A stretch of 64,000 nucleotides of DNA from Actinomadura meyerae (lineage in GTDB: Bacteria; Actinomycetota; Actinomycetes; Streptosporangiales; Streptosporangiaceae). Under the pieces are notes generated by a model. That model searched no databases. It was not told the DNA's origin and was given only the letters and a program-made list of their open reading frames with translations. Position numbers and translations under genes: made by a program. Shown here piece by piece: positions 44,374 through 53,800 of this stretch (positions within the stretch are counted from its first letter, which is position 1; each line of letters starts with the position of its first letter). The DNA lies in NCBI RefSeq assembly GCF_900188445.1, contig NZ_FZOR01000002.1, forward strand, positions 62,001 to 126,000. The letters run 5' to 3'.

Positions 44374-45224
44374 TCCCCGCGACGTTCGACTACGCGCGGC
44401 CCGCCACGGTCGACGACGCCGTCAGGGCGCTGTCGGACGCGGGCGAGGACGCGAAGGTGCTGGCCGGCGGGCAGAGCCTGATGCCGCTGCTGCGGATGCG
44501 GCTCGCCATCCCGGACGCGCTGGTCGACCTGGACCGGCTCGACGGGCTGCGCGAGATCCGCGACGCCGGCGACGCGATCGTCATCGGCGCGATGGCGACG
44601 CACCACCAGGTGATGCGCGACCCGCTGGTCCGCGAGCACGCCCCGCTGATCGCCGTGACGACGGAGACGGTCGCCGACCCGGCGGTGCGGCACCGCGGCA
44701 CGTTCGGCGGGTCGCTCGCCCACGCCGACTCGGCGGCCGACCTGCCCGCGGTCGCGCTGGCGCTGGACGCGGTGCTGCTCGTCCGGTCCGTGCGCGGCGA
44801 GCGGGAGATCCCCGCCGCCGAGTTCTTCGTCGACTGGATGACGACGGCGATGGAGCCGGACGAGCTGCTCGTCGGCGTGCGCGTGCCGAAGCTCGGCGCG
44901 GGCTGGGGCGTGCACTACGAGAAGTTCCACCGGACGGCGCAGGCGTGGGCGATCGTCGGCGTCGCGTGCGCCGTCCACCGCGACGGCGGCGGCATCGCGG
45001 ACGCGCGGGTCGCGCTGAGCAGCATGGGTCCGGTGCCCGTGCGGGCGAGCGCGGTCGAGACCGCCGTCCGGGGCGGGCCCGCGTCCGAGGACGCGTACCG
45101 CACCGCCGCCGCGCAGGCCGCGGCCGGCACCGAGCCGCCCACCGACCTGCACGGGTCGTCGGAGTACCGGGCGCATCTGGCGACCGTGCTCACCGCGCGG
45201 GCGCTGGCGGCCGCCGCCGGCTGA
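44370..45224 (+). CDS. coxM: CO dehydrogenase-type FAD subunit
   Basis: A 284-residue FAD-binding medium subunit. The flavin motifs AGGQSLMPLLRMRLA (near residue 32) and TFGGSLAHADSAADLPAV (near 111) are those of the family. It accepts electrons from CoxS and passes them to a membrane or cytosolic acceptor. GTG 44370 overlaps the coxL stop, with GGAGGTGA just before. A long perfect hairpin after it ends the SLM transcript and separates coxG. Confidence 0.94.
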   Translation: MIPATFDYARPATVDDAVRALSDAGEDAKVLAGGQSLMPLLRMRLAIPDALVDLDRLDGLREIRDAGDAIVIGAMATHHQVMRDPLVREHAPLIAVTTETVADPAVRHRGTFGGSLAHADSAADLPAVALALDAVLLVRSVRGEREIPAAEFFVDWMTTAMEPDELLVGVRVPKLGAGWGVHYEKFHRTAQAWAIVGVACAVHRDGGGIADARVALSSMGPVPVRASAVETAVRGGPASEDAYRTAAAQAAAGTEPPTDLHGSSEYRAHLATVLTARALAAAAG

Positions 45225-45251
45225 CCGGCGCCGGCCGCCCGGAGCCGCGAG

Positions 45252-45291
45252 CATGCGGCCGGGTCCCGTCGCCCCGGGACCCGGCCGCATG
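45252..45291. terminator. Terminator after coxM
   Basis: A perfect 17-bp stem: 45252-45268 (CATGCGGCCGGGTCCCG) pairs with 45275-45291, with a 6-base loop. It lies 27 bases past the coxM stop. Confidence 0.8.
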
Positions 45292-45415
45292 ATCGCCCCC
45301 GCACCGGGTACCGGCGCCGCATGGCGGACCGCCCGCCGGCCGGCCCCACTGGCGACGCGGCGGATCGCCGCCGTAGGGTCGCGGACAAGTTCTCCGGACG
45401 ATAAGGACTTTGCTC

Positions 45416-46270
45416 ATGGAGCTCGACCACGAATTCACCGTCCCCGTACCGGTGGATCAGGCCTGGTCGGTGCTGCTCGACGTGGAGCGGGTCGCGGCCT
45501 GCATGCCCGGCGCGACGCTCGACTCGGTCGACGGCGAGGAGTACTCGGGCCGGATGAAGGTGAAGGTCGGCGCGATGACCATCACCTACCGCGGGACCGC
45601 GCGGATCGTCTCGGCGGACGAGTCCGGCCGCGTCGTGACGCTGGAGGCCGCCGCGAAGGAGGCGCGCGGCTCCGGCACGGCGTCGGCGACCGTCCAGGCG
45701 CGGCTGCACGCCGAGGACGGCACCACGCGGGTGACCGTGCACACCAAGCTGAACGTGACCGGGCGGCCCGCGCAGTTCGGCCGCAACATCCTGTCCGAGG
45801 TCGGCTCGAAGATCATCTCCCGGTTCGCCAAGGCGCTGGCGGCCGAGCTGGAGTCGTCCGGCGAGGCGGGCGGGGCCCCCGCCGCCGAGGCCCCCGCCCC
45901 CGGAGCCCCCGCCGCCGAGGCTCCGGCCGCCGAGGCCCCGGCCGCGGCGGCGATCGGTGAGGCGCCCGCCAAGCCCGTCGCGGTGCCGGAGCCGGAGTCC
46001 GAACCCGAGGCGCCCGCGGAGCCGGCCGACAAGCCCGGCCCGGTGAAGGCCACGGAAGAGGCCGTCGCAAGGGCCGAGGAGGCCGTCCCCGCCGCCGCGC
46101 CGGAGCGTCCCCAGCGCCGCCCGCTGCACGTGGCGGACGAGAACGACGCGATCGACCTGCTAGAGGTCGCGGGGCCCTCGGTCGCCAAGCGGGCCGTCCC
46201 GGCGGTCGGCGGGCTCGTCGCGCTGCTGCTCGCGATCCGGTTCCTGGTGCGGCGGCGCCGCAAGCGCTGA
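45416..46270 (+). CDS. coxG: CoxG-like SRPBCC protein with membrane anchor
   Basis: A 284-residue protein. The N-terminal ~150 residues are a CoxG/CO-dehydrogenase-subunit-G domain (VPVDQAWSVLLDVERVAACMPGATL, YSGRMKVKVGAMTITYRG). A low-complexity Ala/Pro/Glu linker of about 75 residues and a C-terminal anchor VGGLVALLLAIRFLVRRRR follow. CoxG proteins tether the enzyme to the membrane or deliver quinone; the linker plus anchor fits the tether. ATG 45416 lies 9 bases after AAGGA. It follows a terminator, so it likely has its own promoter. Confidence 0.88.
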   Translation: MELDHEFTVPVPVDQAWSVLLDVERVAACMPGATLDSVDGEEYSGRMKVKVGAMTITYRGTARIVSADESGRVVTLEAAAKEARGSGTASATVQARLHAEDGTTRVTVHTKLNVTGRPAQFGRNILSEVGSKIISRFAKALAAELESSGEAGGAPAAEAPAPGAPAAEAPAAEAPAAAAIGEAPAKPVAVPEPESEPEAPAEPADKPGPVKATEEAVARAEEAVPAAAPERPQRRPLHVADENDAIDLLEVAGPSVAKRAVPAVGGLVALLLAIRFLVRRRRKR

Positions 46271-46364
46271 CCCCTCGGGCGCGGGGCCGAGCGCAGGGGC
46301 GGGGTCAAGCGCGGGTCAACGATCCGCCCGCGTACGGCGACGACGGTGGAACGGGCCGCCGCCG

Positions 46365-47084
46365 ATGCCGTCGGCTTGTCCCGTGGACACGATCGAGCTC
46401 CGGCGGGTCGCGCGGATCGAGAACGACAACTGGTGGTACCGCGAGCGGCGGGACGTGCTGACCGCGGAGCTGCTGCGGTTCAGCATGCCGGGGACGGCCG
46501 TCGACATCGGCTGCGCGTCCGGCGCGGCCTGCCGGGTCCTCGCCGAGCACGGCTGGCGGGCGACCGGCATCGACCTGAGCCCGGACGCGGTGTCGCTGGC
46601 GCGCGCGCACGGCGCCGAGGCGTACGAGGGCGACGCGCGCTACCTGCCGCTGCCGCCGTCCGAGTACGACCTGGCGCTGGCGCTGGACGTCCTGGAGCAC
46701 GTCGAGGACGACGCGCGCGCGGCGGCGGAGATCGCCCGGGTGCTGCGGCCCGGCGGCGTCGCGCTGGTGTCCGCGCCGTGCGACATGGCGCTGTGGTCGG
46801 CGCATGACGTGGCGGCCGGCCGCGTCCGCCGCTACAGCCGCCAGGCGCTCGCCGAGCTGATCGAGGGCGCCGGGCTGGTGCTGGAGGGGCTGTGGAGCCG
46901 GGGCGTGCTGCTCCGGCCGCTGCTGCGCCGGCTCAGGCACCGGACGGCCCGCCGCGAGGACCTCGCCCCGCTGCATCCGCTCGCGAACGAGGCGCTGCGG
47001 CTGTCCGCCGCGGTGGAGCGGCGGCTGCCGCTGGGCGGCTGCCCCGGGACGTGGCTGTTCGCGCGGGCCCGGCGGCCGGGCTGA
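46365..47084 (+). CDS. Class I SAM-dependent methyltransferase
   Basis: A 239-residue methyltransferase of the Methyltransf_11 type often found with wall-glycan genes. IENDNWWYRERRDVL precedes the Rossmann fold; motif I is AVDIGCASGAACRVL near residue 45, ATGIDLSPDAV follows, and LALALDVLEHVEDD is motif IV. The C-terminus has an Arg-rich stretch (LLRRLRHRTARRED). GTG 46383 is an alternative start. It converges on the giant glycosyltransferase gene, but a functional link is only suggested by position. Confidence 0.85.
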   Translation: MPSACPVDTIELRRVARIENDNWWYRERRDVLTAELLRFSMPGTAVDIGCASGAACRVLAEHGWRATGIDLSPDAVSLARAHGAEAYEGDARYLPLPPSEYDLALALDVLEHVEDDARAAAEIARVLRPGGVALVSAPCDMALWSAHDVAAGRVRRYSRQALAELIEGAGLVLEGLWSRGVLLRPLLRRLRHRTARREDLAPLHPLANEALRLSAAVERRLPLGGCPGTWLFARARRPG

Positions 47085-47099
47085 CGCACCGGCCGCCCG

Positions 47100-50000
47100 T
47101 TACGCGTCGCCTTCGCCGAAGAGGCGGTCGACGACCCTGGCCGCCGCCTTCCCGTCGTCGTGCGGGCAGTACTTCACGAAGAAGCGGTCGTAGGCGTCGG
47201 CGTACCGGTCCTCGCCGCCGGGCGCGGCCTTGACCGCCTCGGCGACCTCGGCCGGCGTCCTCACGAGCGGCCCCGGCGCCTCCGCCTCCAGGTCGATGTA
47301 GAGGCCGCGCAGCTGGTCGCGGTACCACTCCAGGTCGTAGGTGTAGAAGACGATGGGGCGGCCCAGGACGGCGTAGTCGACCATGGCGGACGAGTAGTCC
47401 GTGACGAGCACGTCGGCCGCCATGTAGAGCTCGGCCACGTCGGGGTAGCGGGTGACGTCGATGGCGAAGTCGTCCGTCCCGGGGACGGCCTTGTCGGTGA
47501 CGGAGTGGTGGGCCCGCACGAGGAGGACGTAGTCGTCGCCCAGGGTGCCGCGCAGGGTCTCCAGGTCGAGTTCGAGGGAGAAGCCCTGCTTGCCGGGGGC
47601 GTGGCGCCGGTCGTCCCGCCAGGTCGGCGCGTACAGGACGACCTTCTTCCCGTCGGGTATCTCCAGGCGCTTGCGTATGCCCGTCCCGACGCTCTCCCAC
47701 TCGGGGGTGCTGAGGATGTCGTTGCGCGGGGAGCCCGACTCCGTGACCTCGCCGTCGTACTTGAACGCCCGCCGCATGACCTCGGTGGCGTACGGGCTCG
47801 GGGACAGCAGCAGGTCCCAGCGCGGCACCTCCCAGTTCAGCCAGGTCCGGCGCTCGGTGCGCTGGTAGGGGACGTCCTGGAGGTCATGGCCGATCCGCTT
47901 CAGCGGGGTCCCGTGCCAGGTCTGGACGTAGGTCTGGCCCTCGCGCTTGACGTACCAGGCCGGGAGCCGGTGGTTGGTGATGATGTGCCGTGCGCGCGCG
48001 AGCACGCGGTAGTGCTCGCGGGTTCCCGCCAGCACCGTCCTGGTGTTGGCGTCCTCCGGGGCGTCGACGGAGAACTGGCCGTCCCGGGTGACCCACACGC
48101 ACTCCACGTCGGTGTTGCGGCGTGCGAGCTCCTCGTAGATGGCCCTGGGGTTGCAGCTGTACTGAGCCCCGTCGTAGCTGGAGAAGACGGCGATGTCCGC
48201 CAGGGGGCTGCGCAGGTAGACGGGGTAGTCGCGCTGCCAGAGCTGTGCTTGTGCGTGGCCGCCCTGCTCGTCCTCGCCGAGGGCGGGGCGGCTGTGCAGC
48301 ACCAGCGCATCGGTCTGGTGGACGCCGACCTCAAACTCGTGCGTGCCCGCGCGGCGCCAGGCGGGCAGGGCCGGAATCGCCTCGCGCTCGACGACGACCG
48401 CCACCTCCCCGTCGATGGAGTGCGTCCCGTCGGTGGAGTGCGCGCGCGCCAGCACGTCCCACGTTCCGCTGCTCAACGGCAGATCCGTCCCGAAGACGGC
48501 CAGGGCGGCAGGCGTGAAGGCCACTGTGAAGCGGTCGTCGTCCCAGGTGACCGGGACGCGGTGCTCATCGCCCGACCTGCGCCGCCGGAGCACGAAGTGG
48601 CCGGGGCGGCCTTCGGGGTCGGCGGAGTCGCCGCACAGCGTGAGCTGCCCGTCGTCGTCCCATTCGGCCGTCCGGACGACCGGGCGGGCGCTGCGCTCGA
48701 CGCCGCGCAGGTTGCCGAACGCCGTCCGCGTGAGCGCGAACTCCCTGCGCGGCCCGGCGGCGCCCTCGGGCTGTTCAGGCGCGGGCTGGTCGGGCGCGGG
48801 CAGTTCGGGCGCGGGCAGTTCGGGCACGGGCAGGAGGCACCGCATGGGCTTGACGTTGCTCGCGACCGTGAGGCGCAGCGGGCCGCCCTCGCCGGTCAGC
48901 CGGATGTCCCAGTCGATGGCGTCCCGCAGGTGCGCCTGGCAGGGCGCGGGGCCGTTCCGGTACGAGGTCAGGAACTCCAGCGGGAGCCGCGCGGTGAAGT
49001 CGAAGCCGGTGCCCTCCGCCATCCGCAGGACCGACGACTGGCGCAGCGTCACCTCCCCGCGGACCTCCTCTCCCCCGTGCCGGCGGGCCGCGACCATGGC
49101 GGCGCCGGCGCCGAGGGCGCGCCGCGTCCAGCCGGACAGTTCGAGCACGTCCCCGTCGACGCGGATGCGGGTGAGGACGGCCTTGGCCCGCTTGACGTGG
49201 ACGACGAACACGTCGTCGTCACCGGCGGCGGGCTGGACGGCCACGTGCTCGTCCACCTGCCGCGCCGCCGTCCAGCGCACCGCCGGGGCGGTCGCGGTGA
49301 GCCGCTGCACCGCCCTGCGGCCCGCCATGGAGACCTCGGCGAACAGCTCGTAGGTGGCCGTCCGCCACTCGTCGCCGTCCAGCAGGTACTCGGGCTCCAC
49401 CCGCGCGGTGAAGCCCGACCAGTCGTAGGACACCGCGGCCTGGCCGGACTTCGCGGTGACGTCCGGGCGCCGGACCCGCTCCACCGGCAGCCGGATCTCC
49501 CGGCCCGTCTTGGCGTCCCGCATCCACAGCCGGATGCGGGAGTCCGCGGCGGACGACACGTCGAACCGGTCGAAGTGGGCGTGGCCTTCGACGATGAGGG
49601 TGTCGACGTCCCATTCGACGCGGTCGACGTCCGCCCACAGGCCGATCTCGTCCGTGACGTCGTACACGGCCTCGGGGACGCGGCGCTCCTCGTCCCCGAA
49701 GAACGGGTAGCGGGCGTACCAGCGCGGGCGCAGGCGCCCCTTGAGCACGACCGGCGCGTCCTGGAGGCCGCCCTCCTCGAAGCGGAGCACGTCGAGCAGC
49801 TCGGGCAGCATGCGCTCGCCGAGCAGGTGCAGTTCCAGGCGCCGGATCGCCTCCAGCCCGGCGGCGGCCGAGCGGTCGGCGTCGGCGACGACCTCGGCGC
49901 CGAGCTTCACCAGGCTCTCGCGCTCCTCGCCGGTGGCGCCGGGCAGGGCGAGCATCAGCTCGCGCACGTCGAGGTCCAGCGCGTACATGTCGTGGACGGC

Positions 50001-50723
50001 GAGGAGCTCGGGTGCGTGGTCGTGGACGTAGTTCCGGACGGCCGTGAGGGTCGCCATCCGGTGGGTGATGTGGGCCGAGTCGGGGCGCACCCGCGTGGCC
50101 GTTCCCGGGCGGTCGCGCCAGTAGTAGACGGTGGTGTCGAGCACGTCCACGAGGGACGCCAGGAGCTGGGTCTGGACGGCGACCAGGGCGTCCTGGTCCG
50201 TGCCCAGTTCGAGGTTGTGGGTGTCCCAGAACGAGCGGCGGTAGACCTTGTTCCAGAGGGTGCGGTCCTGGAGGAGGGCGGGGTGCCGCGTCACGTGCGT
50301 CGACAGCATCGTCTTCGCGTAGGGCTCGGCGTGCAGCGGGGACTGCCAGACGTGTTCCTCGTCCAGGCACATGACGTTGCCGCCCGCGATGTCCGATCCG
50401 GTGGAGTCGAGGGTGCCGACGAGCAGTTCGTACGCGTAGGGCGGCAGCGCGTCCTCGCCGTCCGCGAACGCCAGGTACCTGCCCTCGGCCCGCTCGACGC
50501 CGGCGTCGCCGGCGGCGGTGGCGGGGTCCGGCCGGAGCAGCGTGAAGCGGTCGTCGCGCCCGGCGAACTCCTCGGCGACGGCGGCCTCGCCGGCGGCGGC
50601 CGCGTCGTCCACCATGACCACCTCGATGTCGCGCAGCGTCTGCGCGGCGAGCGACTCCAGGCACTCGGCGAGGCGGCCGCCGGTGCTGCGGAACGGGACG
50701 ACGATGCTGACTTGCGGGGACAC
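47100..50723 (-). CDS. Giant GT2/TagF-like wall-polymer synthase (copy 1)
   Basis: A 1207-residue protein joining a GT-A glycosyltransferase family 2 domain at the N-terminus (VSIVVPFRSTGGRLAECLESLAAQTLRDIEVVMVDD in positions 5-40) to a CDP-glycerol glycerophosphotransferase-type domain at about 830-1200 (TWHGTPLKR near 930, VVLYAPTWRDD, DVLVTDYSSAMVDYAVLG). The middle ~600 residues hold repeated beta-rich segments. The GT2 metal motif is altered: where copy 2 has DDGSTDGS this copy has VDDAAAAGE. GTG 50723 follows CGGAG. Probably elongates or decorates teichoic-acid-like polymers. Paralogue of the next gene, 94 bases apart. Confidence 0.87.
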   Translation of the reverse strand: MSPQVSIVVPFRSTGGRLAECLESLAAQTLRDIEVVMVDDAAAAGEAAVAEEFAGRDDRFTLLRPDPATAAGDAGVERAEGRYLAFADGEDALPPYAYELLVGTLDSTGSDIAGGNVMCLDEEHVWQSPLHAEPYAKTMLSTHVTRHPALLQDRTLWNKVYRRSFWDTHNLELGTDQDALVAVQTQLLASLVDVLDTTVYYWRDRPGTATRVRPDSAHITHRMATLTAVRNYVHDHAPELLAVHDMYALDLDVRELMLALPGATGEERESLVKLGAEVVADADRSAAAGLEAIRRLELHLLGERMLPELLDVLRFEEGGLQDAPVVLKGRLRPRWYARYPFFGDEERRVPEAVYDVTDEIGLWADVDRVEWDVDTLIVEGHAHFDRFDVSSAADSRIRLWMRDAKTGREIRLPVERVRRPDVTAKSGQAAVSYDWSGFTARVEPEYLLDGDEWRTATYELFAEVSMAGRRAVQRLTATAPAVRWTAARQVDEHVAVQPAAGDDDVFVVHVKRAKAVLTRIRVDGDVLELSGWTRRALGAGAAMVAARRHGGEEVRGEVTLRQSSVLRMAEGTGFDFTARLPLEFLTSYRNGPAPCQAHLRDAIDWDIRLTGEGGPLRLTVASNVKPMRCLLPVPELPAPELPAPDQPAPEQPEGAAGPRREFALTRTAFGNLRGVERSARPVVRTAEWDDDGQLTLCGDSADPEGRPGHFVLRRRRSGDEHRVPVTWDDDRFTVAFTPAALAVFGTDLPLSSGTWDVLARAHSTDGTHSIDGEVAVVVEREAIPALPAWRRAGTHEFEVGVHQTDALVLHSRPALGEDEQGGHAQAQLWQRDYPVYLRSPLADIAVFSSYDGAQYSCNPRAIYEELARRNTDVECVWVTRDGQFSVDAPEDANTRTVLAGTREHYRVLARARHIITNHRLPAWYVKREGQTYVQTWHGTPLKRIGHDLQDVPYQRTERRTWLNWEVPRWDLLLSPSPYATEVMRRAFKYDGEVTESGSPRNDILSTPEWESVGTGIRKRLEIPDGKKVVLYAPTWRDDRRHAPGKQGFSLELDLETLRGTLGDDYVLLVRAHHSVTDKAVPGTDDFAIDVTRYPDVAELYMAADVLVTDYSSAMVDYAVLGRPIVFYTYDLEWYRDQLRGLYIDLEAEAPGPLVRTPAEVAEAVKAAPGGEDRYADAYDRFFVKYCPHDDGKAAARVVDRLFGEGDA

Positions 50724-50740
50724 GAGCGGCTCCGAGATGG

Positions 50741-50817
50741 GGTGGGCGGGGTGGTGTGGTCCGGGTGGTGGGCGGGGCGGTGAACGAGGTGGTGGGCGGG
50801 GCGGTGGTCCGGGTGGA
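50741..50817. repeat. G-rich tandem repeats between the two GT2/TagF genes
   Basis: GGTGGTGGGCGGGGCGGTG occurs perfectly at 50764-50782 and 50788-50806 (24-base period), and a degenerate copy lies near 50741-50760. GTGGTCCGGGTGG also occurs twice. They begin three bases past the stop (50818-50820) of the upstream gene on the minus strand. Confidence 0.7.
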
Positions 50818-53800
50818 TCAGCGCAGGACGCGGTCGAGGACGCGGGCGGCGGCCTGGCCGTCGTCGTGCGGGCAGTACCGGGCGGCGAACGCGGCGCGCG
50901 CCTCCCGGAACCCGGCGTCGAGCGCGGCCGGGTCGCGCAGCGCCTCGACGACCTCCCGCGACGTCCGCAGCAGCGGCCCGGGGGCCTCCGCGTCGAAGTC
51001 GAAGTAGAAGCCGCGCACGTGGTCGCGGTAGCGCTCCAGGTCGTAGGCGAAGAAGACCATCGGCCGGCCGGTGACGGCGAAGTCGAACATGGACGACGAG
51101 TAGTCCGTGACGAGCACATCGCAGATCAAGAAAAGTTCGGAGATGTCGGGATAGACGGACACGTCCATCACGCAGTCGCCCGGCCGCAGCTTCGGCCGGT
51201 CGGTGACGAGGTAGTGCGTGCGCAGCAGCAGGACGTGGTCGCGGCCCAGCGCGGCGCGGAACTCGTCGAGGTCGAGTTCGAGGCTGAACGCGCGCTTGCC
51301 GATGGCGTGGTGGAAGTCGTCCCGCCACGTCGGCGCGTACAGGACGACCCGCTTGTGGGCGGGGATGCCGAGCCGCCGCCTGACCGCCGCCGCGATCTCG
51401 CCGCGGTGCGGGCTGTTCAGGATGTCGTTGCGGGGATAGCCGCTCTGGAAGACGTCGCCGTTGTAGCGGAACGCCCGCCGGAACAGCGGCACGGAGAACG
51501 CGTTCTGCGCGAGGAGCAGATCCCACTGGGGGACGTCGTACTCCATCCAGTCGACGCCCTCGGTGCGCTTGAAGGGCATCTCCTTGACGTCGTAGCCCAG
51601 TTTCTTCAGCGGCGTCCCGTGCCAGCACTGCACGTACATCTGGTCGTCGCGCTTGACGAACCAGTCCTTCTGCGACCAGTTGCCGAAGACGTAGCGCGCG
51701 CGGGCGAGCGCCTCGTAGTGCTCCCGCGTGCCGACGAGGACGGTGCGGGCCCCGGCGGGACGGCCGAACTGGCCGTTCTCGGTGACCCACACGCATTCCA
51801 GGTCTGCTCCGCGCCGCCGCAGCTCGTCGTAGATGCCCCGCGGGTTGCACGAGTACTGGCGTCCCCGGTACGCGTCGAACACCGCGAGGTCGCGCACGGG
51901 CAGGTTGAGGTGGCGCCTGTAGTGCCCGGACCGTATCCGGCTCTGCGCATAGGCTCCGCGCTCGTCGTCGTCCAGCGCGGTCTCCACCCGCAGCAGCATC
52001 TGGTCGGTGTTCTGGACGCGGACGGTGATGCGGTGCAGGCCCGCCTCGAAGGGCTCCGGCAGGGTGCGCAGGCTGTGGCGCCTGATGACGACCGGCTGCT
52101 CCTGCCCGCCGACGGTCGTGAGGACGTCCCAGCGGCCGGTCACCAGCGGGCGGGACAGCCCGAACACCGGCATGCGCGCGGGTGAGAACCGCGCGGTGAA
52201 GCGGTCGCCGTCCCAGACGAGCCCGATGACGTGCTCCTCCGCGGAGCGCCGCCGCCGCAGCGTCAGGGAGTCGGGCCGCCCGACGCGGTCGGTGCACGTC
52301 CCCGCGAGGTGCAGGGCGCCCTCGGGCGACCAGGACACCTCCTCGACGATGAGGGCGCGGCCGCGCACGACGATCCGCAGCGTGCCGCGCCGCGTCCTGG
52401 CGATCTCCAGCTCGCCGCCGGGGACGGGCAGGCCGGTCCCGGCGACGTCGGCGTCCAGGTACGGCCGGACGCCGCCCGGCAGGCCGATCTCCCAGTTCCC
52501 CTCCCGGCGGGCGAGCCCGGCGACGGGCAGCCGGGCCCGGAACCCCTCGCCGCCCACGCGCTCGACCGGGCCGGTCACGGTGGCCCGGCCCGCCTTCGGC
52601 GTCGCGATGACCCGCGGCTCGTCGCCGAGCGGGGCGCGGCTCCAGCCGTCCAGGCACAGCTCGCCGCCCTCCAGATGGCAGCCGACGACCGCGGCGCGCG
52701 TCCGCCGCACCTGCACGGTGAACTTGTGCCGCCCGGCGACCCCCTGGACGCGGACGCCCGGCGCGCACTCGCGGTCGTCCGGCCACTGCCGGGCGGGCAG
52801 GCGCGGGTTGCCGAGCGTGGCACGGCGCCGCAGCCCCCGGTTGACGATCTCCACGCACGGCACCCAGTCGACGTCCCGCCAGCGCCCGAACATGCGCAGC
52901 GCCGCCGGGTCGATCTCGGCGGCGAAGCCGGACCAGTCGTAGGACACCGCCGACTGCCGCGAGCGGGCGGTCACGTCCGGCCTGCGGACCCGGGTGACCG
53001 GTACGCGCATCAGGCCGCGCTTGTTCGCCGCCAGCAGCCACAGCCGGATCCGGGAGCCGTCCTCGGTGGAGGAGTCCAGGTGCCGGATGTAGGCGTGGCC
53101 CTCGATGCGGAGCCGGCCGTCCACCCAGTCCGCGCGGTCGACCGCGGCGACCGGGGTCAGCTCGTCGGTGACGTCGTAGACGTGCGCGGGGACGCCGCGC
53201 TCCTCGTCCTCGAAGAACGGGAACTCGGCGTACCAGCGGTGCCGCAGGCCGCGCCGGACGCGCGGCGCGTCCGGCACCCGGCGGAGCCGGACGAACCGCA
53301 GCACCTCCAGCAGTTCCGGCAGCATCCGGCGGCAGAGCAGGTGCAGTTGCAGGCGCATGATCGCGGGCTGCCGCTTCAGCACGCGGGGCCCGATCCGCCG
53401 GGCCAGCGCGGCGCCCGTGGCAACGAGTTCCTCGCGGTCCTCGTCCCGCGCCCTGGGGAGGGCCTCCAGGAGGATACGAAGGTCGATCTCGATGAGGGAG
53501 TGCTCGTCGTAGGCGTTCAGGAGCTGGGGCGCGTACTCGGCCATCGCCTCCCGCAGCGCGGACGCGGACACGAAACGCTGCCGGATGTTCTCCAGGTCAT
53601 GGCGGTCGCCGGTGATGGACCCCGGCCGCTTGCGCCAGTAGTAGACCGTCTCGCTGAGGACGTCCACGGAACGGGCCAGCGCGTGCGCGCGCGCCATGAC
53701 GGGAGGGTCCTCGTAGAAGCCGGTGGGGAACTCCAGGCCGGCCTTCTCCCAGAAGTCGCGCCGGTACACCTTGTTCCACGGCGTGCGGTCGCGCATGAGG

